Source of the DNA: Conchocele bisecta
Lineage: Eukaryota > Mollusca > Bivalvia > Lucinida > Thyasiridae
Reading direction: 5' to 3'
DNA length: 64,000 nucleotides
NCBI GenBank assembly: GCA_029237695.1
Contig: JAQRGA010000309.1
Location: forward strand, 62,001-126,000
The notes under the pieces are model-generated. The model worked only from the letters and a program-made list of their open reading frames with translations. It had not been told where the DNA came from and ran no database searches. The first letter of the stretch is position 1. Each line of letters opens with the position of its first letter. Shown here in pieces: positions 12,091 through 24,310 of the stretch. Both the position numbers and the translations under genes were made by a program.

Positions 12091-12269
12091 CCTCGTTAAT
12101 AATTGTCATAAAAATACCATTGAATTATCCCTTTTTACCAGTGCTTTTGCTACAAAAATGTGATGTATGAGATACCTACTACACAGACCCCTATCACTCC
12201 CTCGCTTCAATCGGGTCGACTGCGCCTCCCTAATATTCATTTGCTTCCGACGCTTCTGCTGACCTTGTG

Positions 12270-12470
12270 CCAGGTCCATACCACATGAAAGTCACTGGGC
12301 CCCTTCCCCTAAAAATACGATTACGAATAATCGTAATACTCACATAAGGGGTATAACCAGATTCAACTGTCACATACAAAATACCAAAGGGCGTATGTGA
12401 GGGCCAACCAGGTGTCCAGTCGGAATTCCGGTAATGGATGAGCCCCGATCGTTAAATTACCCATCGCATA
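12270..12470 (+). repeat. SINE-like 3' fragment
   Basis: 'tgccaggtccataccacatg', 'cacttggcccttcccctaa'-like and 'aataatcgtaatactcacat' match the downstream part of the long SINE-like copies and the segment at 31,640-31,780. Confidence 0.6.
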
Positions 12471-12634
12471 CTCCACCCTTGAACGTTTGTATTATAGGGG
12501 TTAGGTAAGTACTTCATTTATGGATGTAAATTAAGAGAACGTTTGTATTATATTAGGAAAGTACTTCATTTATGGATGTACATGTAAATTAAGAAACACT
12601 GAACTGACCTTTTCAGCTTTTAAGATCTATTTAA

Positions 12635-14256
12635 AACAAGAGGGCCATGATGGCCCCCTAATTTGCTCACCTGACTCCATGAACACCAGAGGACAAAGTG
12701 ACATTGATTTCATGTGTTTTAAAAAGAATTGTGCTATTTTTAGATGGAGGTCATCTCGGATTAAGCGATGATGCTCATTTTACCAAATCTGAAAATGCTT
12801 CAACCAAGGATCTTAACTTACTATGAAGTTTGGCCAGCATCGGCCATGTTGTTCCTGAGAAAAAGACGTTCAAAATCTCGAATAAATGGACCTTTTGGCG
12901 GCCATCATGGATGACATAATCATTCGATTCCGACAAATATTGCACCAGAGCAATCGCCTCATTGACAACTTTCAATTTGATATATGACATGAGCATATTC
13001 GGTCAAATATAAAATTTGACCCAACAGGCCACGCCCATTTTTGACCACGGGGTCACCATTTTAACACCTTTGAAAGAGCATTCTACATCGATCATTCATA
13101 CCAAGTTTCGTCGAAATCCGGCTGGCGGTTCATGAGAAGAAAATTGTTTAATAATTTGTGCTATTTTTAGACGGCGGCCATCTTTTGATTAGCGACGACC
13201 ACCGTTTTAACAAATCTGAAAAGGCTTCACCCATGGACCATAACATCGAAGTTTGGCCACCATGGGCCAAGCGGTTCGTGTGAAGAAGAATTTTGAAATC
13301 TCTAATAAAAGAACGACCTTTTGACCTTTCGGCGGCCATCTTGGATGACATGACCATCCAATTTCGACAAAAATGTACCAGAGCTATCACCTCTTTGATA
13401 CCTTCGATTTGATATAGACATGACCATATTTGGTCAAAAATAACATTTTACCCAAATTTTACCCCACGGACCACGCCCATTTTTGACCCGGGGGTCACCA
13501 TTTAACAATTTTGAAAGAGCATTGTACATCGATCATTCCTACCAAGTTTTGTCGAAATCCGGTGAGCGGTTCATGAGAAGAAGATTTTTTAAGAATTTAT
13601 GCTATTTTTAGATGGCGGCCATCTTGGATTAGCGATGATCTCCATTTTAACAAATCTGAAAAGGCTTCACCCATGGACCATAACTTTTAAGTTTGGTTCA
13701 TGTGAAGCAGAATTTTGAAATCTCTGATAAAAAAACGACCTTTTGACATTTCGGCGGCCATCTTGGATGACATAACCATCCAATTTCGACAATACATCCA
13801 ATTTCGATCACCACAGTTATCGCCTCGTTGATACCTTCGATTTGATATAAAACATGACCATGTTCGGTCAAAAATAAAATTTGACCCCACGCGCCACGGC
13901 CATTTTTGACCCCGGGGTAACCATTATAACAATTTTGAAAGAGCATTGTACATTGATAATTCCTACCAAGTTTTGTCGAAATCCGGTTGGCGGTTCTTGA
14001 GAAAAAGATTTTTGAAGAATTTGTGCTATTTTTAAACGGCGGCCATCTTGGATTACGTAATGACGTCATTTTAACAATTGTGTAATCCCCCTACCTAAGG
14101 ACCATGACCATGAAGTTTGGTGACTATAGGCCCAGTGGTTACCGAGGAGAAGACGTTTGAAAATGTTCACGGACGGACTACGGACGACTACGGACGACGA
14201 CTGACACATTGCGGTAACGATAGCTGACATGAGCTTCGCTCAGGTGAGCTAAAAAA
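12635..14256 (+). mobile_element. Helitron-like element with 430-bp tandem units
   Basis: Begins AACAAGAGGGCCATGATGGC and ends 'cttcgctcaggtgagctaaa'. Early 'gctcacctg' and late 'caggtgagc' are inverted, the same plan as the elements at 4,011 and 19,317. Nearly four internal units start at 'gtgctatttttag' (about 12,731, 13,157, 13,599 and 14,023), each including 'ggcggccatcttgga'. A '(cggacgacta)' run precedes the end. Minus-strand open frames here are repeat shadows. Confidence 0.8.
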
Positions 14257-14607
14257 CTAAATAACTTGAACATCAAATTGTAGTAAATATAAATATAGCT
14301 GAGATTACACAATAGAAAATGGAACGGTTACTGCTAACTAACAATTATTTCATCTAGCATTCCTTCCTTAAAATATGTAATCCAATACAAAATAATATGC
14401 ACATATAATCATGTTGCTCGTACTTATTTAATCACAATGTAAATTTTTGTTATCTTTTTAGTTTTTTGTTGTTGTTTTTTTACTTCCTCTACATGTACTT
14501 GGTTTCTTTTTATTATTAATTGATAATTACTTTTTTATATTTTTCTTTATACACAAATCAAACATATACGGAGCCCCGCAGGGGACGTAGAATTATTTTT
14601 TATCAAT
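14257..14607. other. AT-rich spacer
   Basis: AT-rich DNA with poly-T runs and no recognisable feature. Confidence 0.4.
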
Positions 14608-14716
14608 TGGTTCCCTCAATTTAACAATTCGTTCCCACAAATTAACAATTTGTGGGAACAAATTGTTATATCGTGGGAACGAATTGTTAATTCGAGGAAA
14701 CGAATTGTTAAATTGA
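14608..14716. repeat. Cluster of inverted 'gggaacgaattgttaa' units
   Basis: About five copies of a 16-bp word (GGGAACGAATTGTTAA and close variants) in both orientations, spaced about 20 bp apart. The cluster abuts the 3' end of the LINE at 14,716. Confidence 0.85.
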
Positions 14717-16495
14717 AATAATAATAATAGACTTTATTTGATGAGGATGACTCATTTAGGCAAAGCCTAATCTCCCATGAGGCCCTCAACACAGAAAAAC
14801 ACATGTACATGTGTATATAAATGTACAGGTTACAAGGTAGACAAGACAAAACAGTCTAGCTTGATAAGATAAAAAAAAAGACAAAAACCTATTCACATCT
14901 ATTTAGAGGAAACTGGTAGTCTGCTAATTTTTCATCCATTTAATACATTTTTTGTGGAATGAATGTATTGTTTGAACATTTTTTATATCATTAGGAATGC
15001 AATTCCAAACTAAAGAGCCTGAGTATGACATACTTTGTTTAAATATTTCTTTGTTTGGTTTGGGAGGTATGAAGTTGTTTGAAGTTGCTGATCTTAGTAC
15101 TGGTAAACTGTCATTCTGACCTCTTTAATGAAATAATTCATTGATATAACCTGGTGTAATTGAGTTTGCAACCTTAGAAAGTGTGTAATACATGTACGTG
15201 ATAATAACCATATGTTAGACTTAATTTTCTTATAAACTTTATCTACATGAATTGTCCAGCTTAGATTATTATCTACCCATGTATCTACAATTTTGTCATT
15301 AGTGATCATACCTAGTTGTTCATTGTTGTATTCTAGTTTCAGCTCATTTTTGGTAAGACATGCTCGTTTTTGGTGAGTTGTAATAAGCATTACTTTTGTT
15401 TTAGCAGAGTACCATTCCATTGTTCTTGCACCATTCATTCAGGTTAGTCAGAGCGTGTTGAAGGTTATTTTCGATGTTCACCTGTGATTTACCTGTATTA
15501 TATAGAGTAGTATCATCAGCATACAGATCAGTACAGACACCACGAGTGTAAAGAGGTAAGTCATTTATGAAGAGAAGAAACAACAATGGACATAACATAG
15601 ACCCTTGTGGCACACCATTTATAACATTTGCATAATTGGATATAACATTGTTAATATATGTTTTCTGTTTATGATCTAGAATGTATGACGTTATCCATTT
15701 TAATGTACTAGGGGAAAGTTTGTAGATTGATAGTTTCTTTAGTAACAGTTTATGGTCTATTAAGTGGAAGGATTTTTTTAAATCAACCACTCCAATTTGT
15801 TTATAGTCATGTATAGCATCTAACCATTTGTCTATCATTCCTATTAATGCTGTTTCACATGAATGATTTGGTCTAAAACCAAATTGTGTTTTATGGAGTA
15901 GCTTATATGTTGTCATATGTTCCATAAGAGAATCATGAACATGTTTTTCGATCAATTTTGATAATACTGGTAATATACATATTGGTCGGTAGTTCTTTAA
16001 TTCACTTTTTGAGCCATTTGTATGAAGTGGACTAACTTTCCCTTCCTTCCATTTATCAGGAAAAACAGATTTTAATATGCTGAGATTGCATATGTACATT
16101 ATGCTATCTGCTATATGTGATGCTGATCATTTAATTAAACGGGGACCAATGTTATCACAGCTGGTAGCTTTGGTTACATCAATGTTTTTCAAAAACTTTT
16201 CAATCTTTTTTCTTGACATATTTGGTATTACAAATTCTGTACCTTCAGGCAGCTTCTCATTGCAAAATGATTTAAGGGGCTGGAAATCTGACTTTGTAAT
16301 TGGTTCTTTTATGGTAGTGGCAACCGATACAAAGAATTGATTGAATTAAGTTAATGTTGTTTTTTGTTTTAATTTTACTTGCACCTATCTCCTTAAATAA
16401 TTTCCATACACTTGACGGTTTGTTGTTATTATCTTCAATTAATGCTTTGTATGATACTAGGATCATTGAAAAATAATTCAGAAATTTTTGAAAAA
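14716..16495 (-). mobile_element. 5'-truncated LINE (non-LTR retrotransposon)
   Basis: On the minus strand the order is the upstream part of the RT ORF (about 16,270-16,490), RT palm (15,401-16,099), C-terminal RT region (15,094-15,438), then an untranslated tail ending in 'caaataaagtctattattat' at about 14,716, with an AATAAA signal and an (ATT)n end. No endonuclease domain remains. Motif style (Jockey/CR1-like) suggests that superfamily; assignment is tentative. Confidence 0.85.
15094..16099 (-). pseudogene. LINE reverse transcriptase, frameshifted
   Basis: RNA-directed DNA polymerase of a non-LTR retrotransposon. The first block (15,401-16,099) contains 'NYRPICILPVLSKLIEK', the motif A region 'VVDLKKSFHLIDH' with its aspartate retained, 'NGVPQGSMLCPLLFLLFIND' and the catalytic YADD. 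A frame change near 15,430 leads to the second block (15,094-15,438) with 'VDNNLSWTIHVDKVYKKIK', typical of the region after the palm. Upstream coding is visible in a different frame around 16,330-16,440. The copy is truncated and frameshifted, hence dead. No RNase H domain was recognised. Confidence 0.9.
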
Positions 16496-17305
16496 TATAA
16501 AATGTGTTCAAAGAACACGGATACCCCCACATATCGCTTTGATAGCAAACGAGGCAAAATTCCAAGAAGCTACATATCAAGCCTCCAGCTTTTACGGTTT
16601 AGAAGCTTTACAGGGTAAAATGGTGAAATACTAAGTCGAAAAATGGGAGATAATCCATGAAACGGGGTTCGAATCAAAAATCAAAATATACGTGCACATC
16701 TGCTCGTCATAAGAAAGTTGCATACCAAGTTTCAGGCCTGTAGCTATTACGGTTTAAAGGTTTTCTAAGTCGAAATGGGGGAGATAATCCATGACCCGGG
16801 GGTCGAATCAAAAATCAAAATGAACTTTGGGATTCACATCATATGGAAGCTACATACCAAGTTCCAGGTCTGTAGCTATTACGGTTTAAAAGTGTTACGA
16901 GTTACAAGGCAAAATTGCTAAATTCTAAGCAAAAAAGGGGGACATAATCCATGACTCGGGGGTCAAATAAAAAATTGAAATAAACTTTGCACATCTACTC
17001 ATCATGATGAAGATACATACCAAGTTTCATGTCTGTAGCTAGTACGTTTTACGAGTTACAAGGCAAATTCTAAGTCGAAAAGGGGGAGATAATCCATGAC
17101 CCGGGCGTCAAATAATAAATTGAAATAAACTTTGCATCTACTCATCATAAGGAAGCTGCATACCAAGTTCCAGTTGTGTAGCTACGGGGGAGCATGACCC
17201 CGAACCCACATACATGTACCAAGTTCCAGGTGTGTAGCTATTAGTTGCGGGGGGAGCATGGCCCCGGTCCCACATACCAAGTTCCAGGTATGTAGCTATT
17301 AGCAG
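16496..17305 (+). repeat. Interspersed repeat with about 140-bp internal units (copy 1)
   Basis: Starts 'atgtgttcaaagaacacgga'. Five or so degenerate units follow, each with 'taccaagtttcaggtctgta'-like and 'gggggagataatccatgacc'-like words. The same family with the same start is at 33,395-33,960. No coding capacity. Confidence 0.75.
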
Positions 17306-17895
17306 CGGCGTCGGAAGCAAATTAATATTGGGGAGGCGCCCCCCCCCCCCCCGCCCCAGGAATTCTAGATGGCATTTCCTGCATTCTGCTGCATCGAAGA
17401 GACAACATTAGTAGGTACGGTATCTCATATACATTTTTGTAGCAAAAGCACTGGTAACAAGAGTGCCGAAGGTCACAATATACGCCCGTCGAGGCAAGGC
17501 CAGTCAACAAGGGGAGATAACTCATATTGACGTGATAAACATGTAAACCAAATTTGGTTATGATCGGTCACGTAGAACTTGAGTTATTGCGTGGACAAGG
17601 ATACAGAGTGCGAAAATTAAAAATGGCTGCCAAGGGGAGATAAGTATCGGAAATTTTTAAAAATCAATAGGCTTCTTTGTCTTGCCATAATAAACATGAA
17701 TACAGAATTTGGTTTCGATCTGTTAGGTAGAACTCTAGTTATTGCGTGGACAATCTGTGCCCGCCCGTACAAGATGAATACATAATACGTCCCGTTTTTT
17801 CAAACGGGCGTATACAAAATTGGTCCTAATATTGGAGCGGCGGTCGCCGCCCTGCTGCCCCGGTTCCGACGCCTCTGATTAGTTTCGGGGGAGCT

Positions 17896-17931
<36 letters not shown>

Positions 17932-18426
17932 AACCCCCATAGGCATAGCTACCTTTCAATCACGTGCAGACAGTGGTTTGGTTGGTTACTGGAGATTAGA
18001 CGTCATTTTCCATTAGCCAACCAAATCAATGCGTGTCATGTGATTCGATATTTTCAAAGATGGCGGCTAATATTTATTGATTTTGAGGAAGTGAATGTGT
18101 TTGATTTTAAAAAGCGAATTTTATTAGTAGTGTTTTCGTACAGTTTACACTAAAAATCTTTGAGATTTATGTTACTGTATTAGCATCACTTATTGCAAAA
18201 TCTATGCCGGAAACCCTCCCCAAACAGTGGTTTCGACACGCTGTAATACGTTGTATAGGTGAGTAAAATTGACGACTTCATATGGGATTTTCTTACAATG
18301 CTGGCGAATGCTAGTTTTATACCTTTCTAAGTACTATAATTATTACACCCGGGCACATTTGAATTGTTTTGTACATGTTTTCGAAAGGTGTTTCATGTAT
18401 GTACAAACAATAATTGACCATCCAAT
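17306..18426. other. Gene-free region with poly-C tracts
   Basis: Contains poly-C tracts at about 17,339-17,356 and 17,900-17,929, and the GC-rich repeat shared with 11,080. There are two 'cgtggacaa' / 'gatcggt' type units (17,560-17,760). No gene recognised. The long homopolymers are likely assembly-sensitive. Confidence 0.4.
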
Positions 18427-18560
18427 ACATGCGAGAATGGAATGGAATGAAATGGTGCTTAACGGCACATCAACACAAAATAGTATAATTTAGGGCCAAG
18501 CAATGTAGACGAAGAATACAAATAATAGTAAAATAGTATGTTAGATGTGGTAGAAACATG
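18427..18560 (+). repeat. Dispersed 'ggaatggaatg' unit
   Basis: Third locus of the unit at 2,222 and 3,045: 'gaatggaatggaatgaaatg', 'taacggcacatcaacacaaa' and 'gtatgttagatgtggtag'. Confidence 0.75.
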
Positions 18561-18639
18561 CTAGAAACACCTGTGCATATTTTGGGACCTATCTAGTGGC
18601 AGCCTGTAACTATGTGACCGTACGTACCTGGTGGGGGGG

Positions 18640-18895
18640 GGGGGGGGGGGGGGGGGCGTTTCATTAAACTTCATAAGACTAAAATGTTCGTAGATGCCAA
18701 ATTATGATAGTCTGTAAATTTCATATTAACAATGTTTTCTTGTAATCAATTGTTGGATTTACATTTATTGAGCATAGGCTGCATATGCAGCCTATGCTCA
18801 ATAAATGTAAATACATCAATTGAAATTGCCAAACGATCCTAAATTTGCACTTACGAACATTTTAGTCTTACGAAGTTTAATGAAACGGGCCGAAG
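18640..18895. mobile_element. MITE A, copy 2
   Basis: Same ends ('gcgtttcattaaacttcata' / 'tacgaagtttaatgaaacgg') and the same central hairpin as copy 1 at 6,806. The left end abuts a poly-G run (18,631-18,656). Confidence 0.85.
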
Positions 18896-19316
18896 AATTA
18901 CAGTACCTCCAATAGCATTCCCCTGCAGAGTGGCGAATCAAATCTGATTCTCACCTTAGATAGTAATTACATGTATGACATTTTAAGAATATCTTTCAAT
19001 TGAAATCTGTGTTAAAATTAGGTTATCAACAAAACTGCGATTGCAACAAGTCAAATATGAAACAAAGTTCAGGTGTTACCCAAAACAGATGCAATTTGTC
19101 AATCCCAGTTACCCATAATAATAAACATCAAATTAATTGTTCCCAGCGCTGACAGTTTCCTGTTGTAAACATTCTTGGCAGATGTGTATTCACTACTACA
19201 CATGTGACAGGCGACTTCCGGTCTAGGTAATGTGATGGAGTGTTGCATCGGCGATCTTTTGTGATAGTACATATTTTTTAAAGATTGGGTAATAACAGAA
19301 ACGGTGAGCGAGTTAA
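18896..19316. other. Gene-free spacer
   Basis: Contains 'cattcccctgcagagtggcg aatcaaatctgattc' (about 18,920-18,955), a word that recurs around 42,590 and 42,810. No gene recognised. Confidence 0.4.
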
Positions 19317-21779
19317 AACAAGAGTTGTCAGAAGACAACGAAGCTCGCCTGTTGGCAGCCTTCACTCAAACTTGGCACAGTTGTACAAAAACATGAATAT
19401 TATATAACTTAACCTTGCATTAAGGGGCGTGTGGTGTACCTTGACATTTAGGTCAATGGTGGAAGATGGGTCGTGGATTTGCCATAGCATGATACAGCAT
19501 ATTAAGATGGAACCATGTATGAAATATCAATGTGCTCCCTGAAAACAGAAGTAAAACAAAATGTAACCCAACGTTAAGTTTATGAACGCACTAAGTTGGT
19601 GATTTTCTACAACATGATAGCCATTCACATGAGAAATACATGTATGAATGTGCTAAGTTTGTGACCTTGACCTTGGGGAAAGGGATGGGGGTCATGGTTT
19701 TGCTGTAGCACAATAGAGGATCATCAGATGAAACAATGTATGAAATATCAAGGCGTTCCTTGCAAAGAAACAGAAGTTTTAAAAAGACATTTACTCCAAC
19801 GTTATGTTTGTGACCTTCACCCTGGGGTAAGGGGCGGTGGGTCATGGATTTGCTATAGCACGATAGAGTATCATCAGATGAATGCGTGTATGAAATATCA
19901 AGGCGTCATCAGATGAATGCGTGTATGAAATATCAAGGCGTCATCAGATGAATGCGTGTATGAAATATCAAGGCGTTCCATGAAAGGAAACAAATGTTAT
20001 AAGACATTTACCACAACATTAAGTTTATGAATGTGCTAATTCTGTGACCGTGACCTTGGGGAAAGGGGTGGGGTGGGTCATGGATTTGCTATAGCACGAT
20101 TTAAGTATCATCAGATGAATGCATGTATGAAACATCAAGGCGTTCCCTGTAAAGGAACAGAAGTTATAAAAATACATTTACTCCAACGCTAAGTTTATGA
20201 TGTTGATCTTGGGGAAAGGTGGGGGGGGGGGGGTCATGGATTTGCTGTAGCACAATATAGGATCAACAGATGAATGTATGTATGAAATATCAAAGCGTTC
20301 CCTGTAATTAAACAGAAGTTACACAACATTTACCCCAACGTTAAGTTTATGAACATGCTAAGTGTGTGACCTTGACATTGGGTTAAGGGTTAGGTGGTGG
20401 GTCGTGAATGATAGAGGGTCATCTGATGAATGCATGTATGAAATATCAAGGCGTTCCATGAAAGGAAACACATGTTATAAGACATTTACCCCAACGTTAA
20501 TTTTATGAATTTGCTAAGATTGTGACCTTGACCTTGAGGTAAGGGGTGGGCGGTTGGTAATGGATTTGCTATAGCACGATAGGGTATCATCTGATGAATG
20601 CATGTATGAAATAACAAGGTGTTCCATGAAAGGAAACAGATGTCATAAGACATTTACCACAACGTTAAGTTTATGAATTTGCTAAGTTTGTGACATTGAC
20701 CTTGGGGAAAGGGGTGAGGGTAGATCATGGATTTATTATAGAGCGATATAGAATCTCATCAGATGAATGCATGTATGAAATATGAAGGTGTTCCCTGTAA
20801 ATAAACAGAAGTTACACAACATTTACCCCAACGTAAAGTGTATGAACATGCTAAGTGTGTGACCTTGACATTGGGGTAAGGGTTAGGTGGTGGGTCGTAG
20901 ATTTGCTATGAATGATAGAGGGTCATCTGAGGAATGCATGTTTGAAATATCAAGGCGTTCCATGAAAGGAAACAGATGTTATAAGACATTTACCCCAACG
21001 TTAAGTTTATGAATGTTCTAAGTTTGTGACCTTGACCTTGGGGTAAGGGTTGGGTGGTGGGTCATGGATTTGATATAGCACGATAGAGTATCATCAGATG
21101 AATGCATGTATGAAATATCAAGGCGTTCCCTGTAAATAAACAGAAGTTACACAACATTTACCCCAACTTTAAGTTTATGAACATGCTAAGTTTGTGACCT
21201 TGACCTTGGAGTAAGGGTTGGGTGGTGGGTCGTGAATTTGCTACAGCATGCTAGAGGGTCATCTGAGGAATGCATGTATGAAATATCAAGGCGTTCCATG
21301 AAAGGAAACAGATGTTATAAGACATTTACCCCAACGTTAAGTTTATGAATGTGCTAAGCTTGTGACCTTGACCTTGGGGTAAGGGTTGGGTGGTGTGTCA
21401 TGGATTTGATATAGCACGATAGAGTATCATCAGATGAATGCATGTATGAAATATCAAGGTGTTCCATGAAAGGAAACATATGTTATAAGACATTTACCCC
21501 AATGTTAAGTTTATGAATGTGCTAAGTTTGTGACCTTGACCTTGGAATAAGGGTTGGGTGATGGGTCATGGATTTGATGCAGCATTATAGAGGGTCATCA
21601 AAGGAATGCATGTATGAAATAACAAGGCGTTCCATGAAAGGAAACAGAAGTTATAAGACATTTACCCCAACGTTAAGTTTGTGGACGCCGACACCGGCGA
21701 GAAGCCGACGCCGACGACGCCGACGACGCCCGGGGTATGCCATAAGCTCTTCTGCACTTCGTGCAGGCGAGCTAAAAAT
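19317..21779 (+). mobile_element. Helitron-like element with tandem 150-185 bp units (copy II)
   Basis: Same ends and unit as 4,011-6,651. The left end reads AACAAGAGTTGTCAGAAGAC; the right end reads 'gtgcaggcgagctaaaaatg' after 'gccgacgccgacgacgccga'. About 13 units. A nested triplication of a 34-bp piece ('gatgaatgcgtgtatgaaat...') is at 19,871-19,975, showing recent slippage. No protein encoded. Confidence 0.82.
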
Positions 21780-22260
21780 GTAATAATTGTTCATTGCGTA
21801 GCTGTTTACACATTGAGTTTGCTTATGTTCACGAAGTTCGGACACGCAGTAGGTATTGGGCATTGGTCAATCTATGAAATAGCATTAGGAACCTGTACAC
21901 CGGTGCATTAAGGACCCGTTCTATACCTGATCATCTTTTGATTCAAAGATTATTTCTTCGTAAACGTGATGGAATATATGTATAACATATATGTGAATAC
22001 TGCCTCATTACTATATCCTATACGGCACATGGAGTGGCCAAATCGGCCATCTTTGTGTGTTCCAGCCATCAGCCAGTTTAACCTGTTCTGCCATTTGACA
22101 ACGAACTCAAAATGTGAAGTAGAACATGATATAATGTAGCTAATCACATGTAGAAAAGCCAGGAGAACGGACTCCTATCAATTATATTACACCAAACTGT
22201 AAAATATGTCAGTTTTCTGGACAGGTTTGTGCCTGTGTTTTTAACAATTATATACCACCA
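21780..22260. other. Gene-free spacer
   Basis: No gene, RNA or repeat recognised. Confidence 0.35.
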
Positions 22261-22790
22261 TTAAGTGTTAGACACCACCAAATAGTTTTACTATATAATG
22301 TAACCGAATACCATCCAATAAGGCCAGTCTCTCCTACTTTCACTATTCGTATGGATGCTGTGGTACCCACTTGTATATGACCTGCAACCAGTCTGTGCTG
22401 GTTCTGAATGAACTAAACAATAGGTTCACTTACTCATAAGAAAGAAAAATCCAACCTTGTCATATCCTCCAATATTGTGTACATTTTTTGGCCACGGAAA
22501 CTCCGTTTACATCAAGTGACCAACAGGTTCAGTGTTTTCTTTTAAATGCTAAAAATATGCTGAAAACTGGTGTCAATGGCACCCCAAAATGTTCCTCAAG
22601 TGAAACTGGGTAGTAATGGATCAAGATTTGCAAGCAAACGGTGTCTGAGACCTCAAAACACCCGCACTATTTGTTTTATACCGGACAACTTTTGCATACA
22701 CCCTGGGCGATTTCGCACCATTTGGTGCCTTCTAACCTATAAGTGTACCAGTCCCACTACAAATCATTCTACAATATTCACTATTCAAAA
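22261..22790 (+). repeat. 500-bp direct repeat, left copy
   Basis: Begins 'gttagacaccaccaaatagt' and runs through 'aggccagtctctcctacttt', 'gaaactgggtagtaatggat' and 'aacaccctgggcg'-like sequence. Its partner is 24,311-24,780, in the same orientation. No coding signal. Confidence 0.88.
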
Positions 22791-23257
22791 CTAGCTTCTA
22801 TTCCTGGATACAGTACCAAGTTTGGAGCAAATATCTCAAATGGTTGTCACACAGCAACTGTGTATCTCCACCATGTGACTGTCCACATTCTGCCTTAAAT
22901 TGAGCTACTACTGAACTATGGAGAATTTTAATAGATGATGAATTAAAAGCACAATTCCCATAAAATAACGTAACATTACCCTAAATAGTGTTATAGCTAA
23001 CCATTCTACATATAAAGACTCATCACTGAAACTATACCAACATGTATGCCACTCTGGAATGGTCGACAGACAAAAGGGTACTGGCTTGGAACGGTCAGTC
23101 AAGAAATTTGCTTTATGACACAGGAGAAAAGGAGAAACAATGTTTTCTGAGTACTAGTGTATTGATGCTATACCGATATGCGAAAACAATACACTTACGC
23201 CTAATTTTGGTAAATTTTGGAACAGTGTCGCCATGTTGCGCCACTTGCCCGAACTTC

Positions 23258-23956
23258 TTAAAGGTACATACCCACGCAACAGGCACAACATGTTCTTTAT
23301 AGGAATTAAATAAGTGTATAATTATGTCACTATTCCACCAGTTCTAACAATTACGAGTGCCCGCCATATCAAATATATCAATTTACTGTTAGCGACGCGC
23401 GGCGGTAACAGTCTATTTTGATAATGTGCGGGGACGACGACTTTCACATCACGGCTTGCGGTGCGCATGCGCAGTATACTACGCGCGCCAGTAGGTTTCC
23501 CAATATGTAAACAAGAATATCAATATGTCGAAACGTCCAGGACGGAAATTGTATGAAACGGCGTCGGCCAAAAAAAAGGCGAAATGTCTGAGGGACAGGC
23601 AGTATAGAGAGAGAGGGGTTAATATTGGCGACATTATCACCAAATGGAAAGAGTTACGTGGAGATTTAGATTTGGACTCGAACAGAGATTTTTCTTCTGA
23701 ACTTCCGATACTTCACTGCACATGTCAAAGATGTGATATGATTGACCGTGTCACGTGACGAGTATTGGTAAAAATAGCACGAGGTCGGAAAATACCCTTT
23801 CTGGTCGCGGCATATAAAATGCGATTTAACACCAATTAACACGCGCCGTAATTAAAAATAACTCGTTAGTGGGTAGACAAATGGCTCATATAAGGCACGA
23901 CAGAAAATGAAAAATAGTAGTACAGTGTAACCTGCTGCGTGGGCATGTACCTTTAA
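23258..23956 (+). mobile_element. TTAA-flanked terminal-inverted-repeat element carrying an ORF
   Basis: Ends are TTAAAGGTACATACCCAC and GTGGGCATGTACCTTTAA. The first about 150 bp match (reverse complement) the inner side of a second element with the same ends at 32,551-33,016: for example 'ggaattaaataagtgtataa' and 'cactattccaccagtt'. The middle 300 bp, with a CpG-rich block and an ORF, is absent from the second copy. It lies between the two 500-bp direct repeats. Confidence 0.75.
23525..23758 (+). CDS. Small basic protein or first exon, unknown function
   Basis: The 77-residue frame starts with a basic segment (MSKRPGRKLYETASAKKKAK) and continues with 'VNIGDIITKWKELRGDL', which recalls N-terminal segments of uncharacterised invertebrate proteins that carry an 'INIG...RW.EL' motif (memory, unverified). 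A CpG-rich stretch precedes it, with a perfect NRF1-like palindrome TGCGCATGCGCA at 23,462-23,473, about 50 bp before the ATG, as in a housekeeping promoter. It could be exon 1 of a host gene, or a gene fragment captured by the surrounding TTAA element. The latter is favoured because the terminal repeats enclose promoter and ORF. Confidence 0.4.
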   Translation: MSKRPGRKLYETASAKKKAKCLRDRQYRERGVNIGDIITKWKELRGDLDLDSNRDFSSELPILHCTCQRCDMIDRVT

Positions 23957-24310
23957 TTGTCCATCAGGAAGCCAATATCAATGAAAAAAAAAGATAAACA
24001 CACTATAATGACTGTTTTGGTGTATATTACTGTCACATTCCAAGCCCAATCACCTACAGGTAACTTACATACACTGGTTTATTATATTTGACAAATAAAT
24101 CTGAGAAATCATGATTTTAAAGATTTTGAAGCCGATAACTGTCCGTCTGCGATACAAAAAGAACAAATATGTTGCATCGCGGAGTCAGCTGGATTACTCT
24201 TGTCGCAGTAACTTTAAATTATGTTCCCAGAGACATAGCTACAAGAAACATAAACTTCCAACTTCAAATTCTACAAAAAAACATATCACACATAGGGCCT
24301 AGGCACACCT

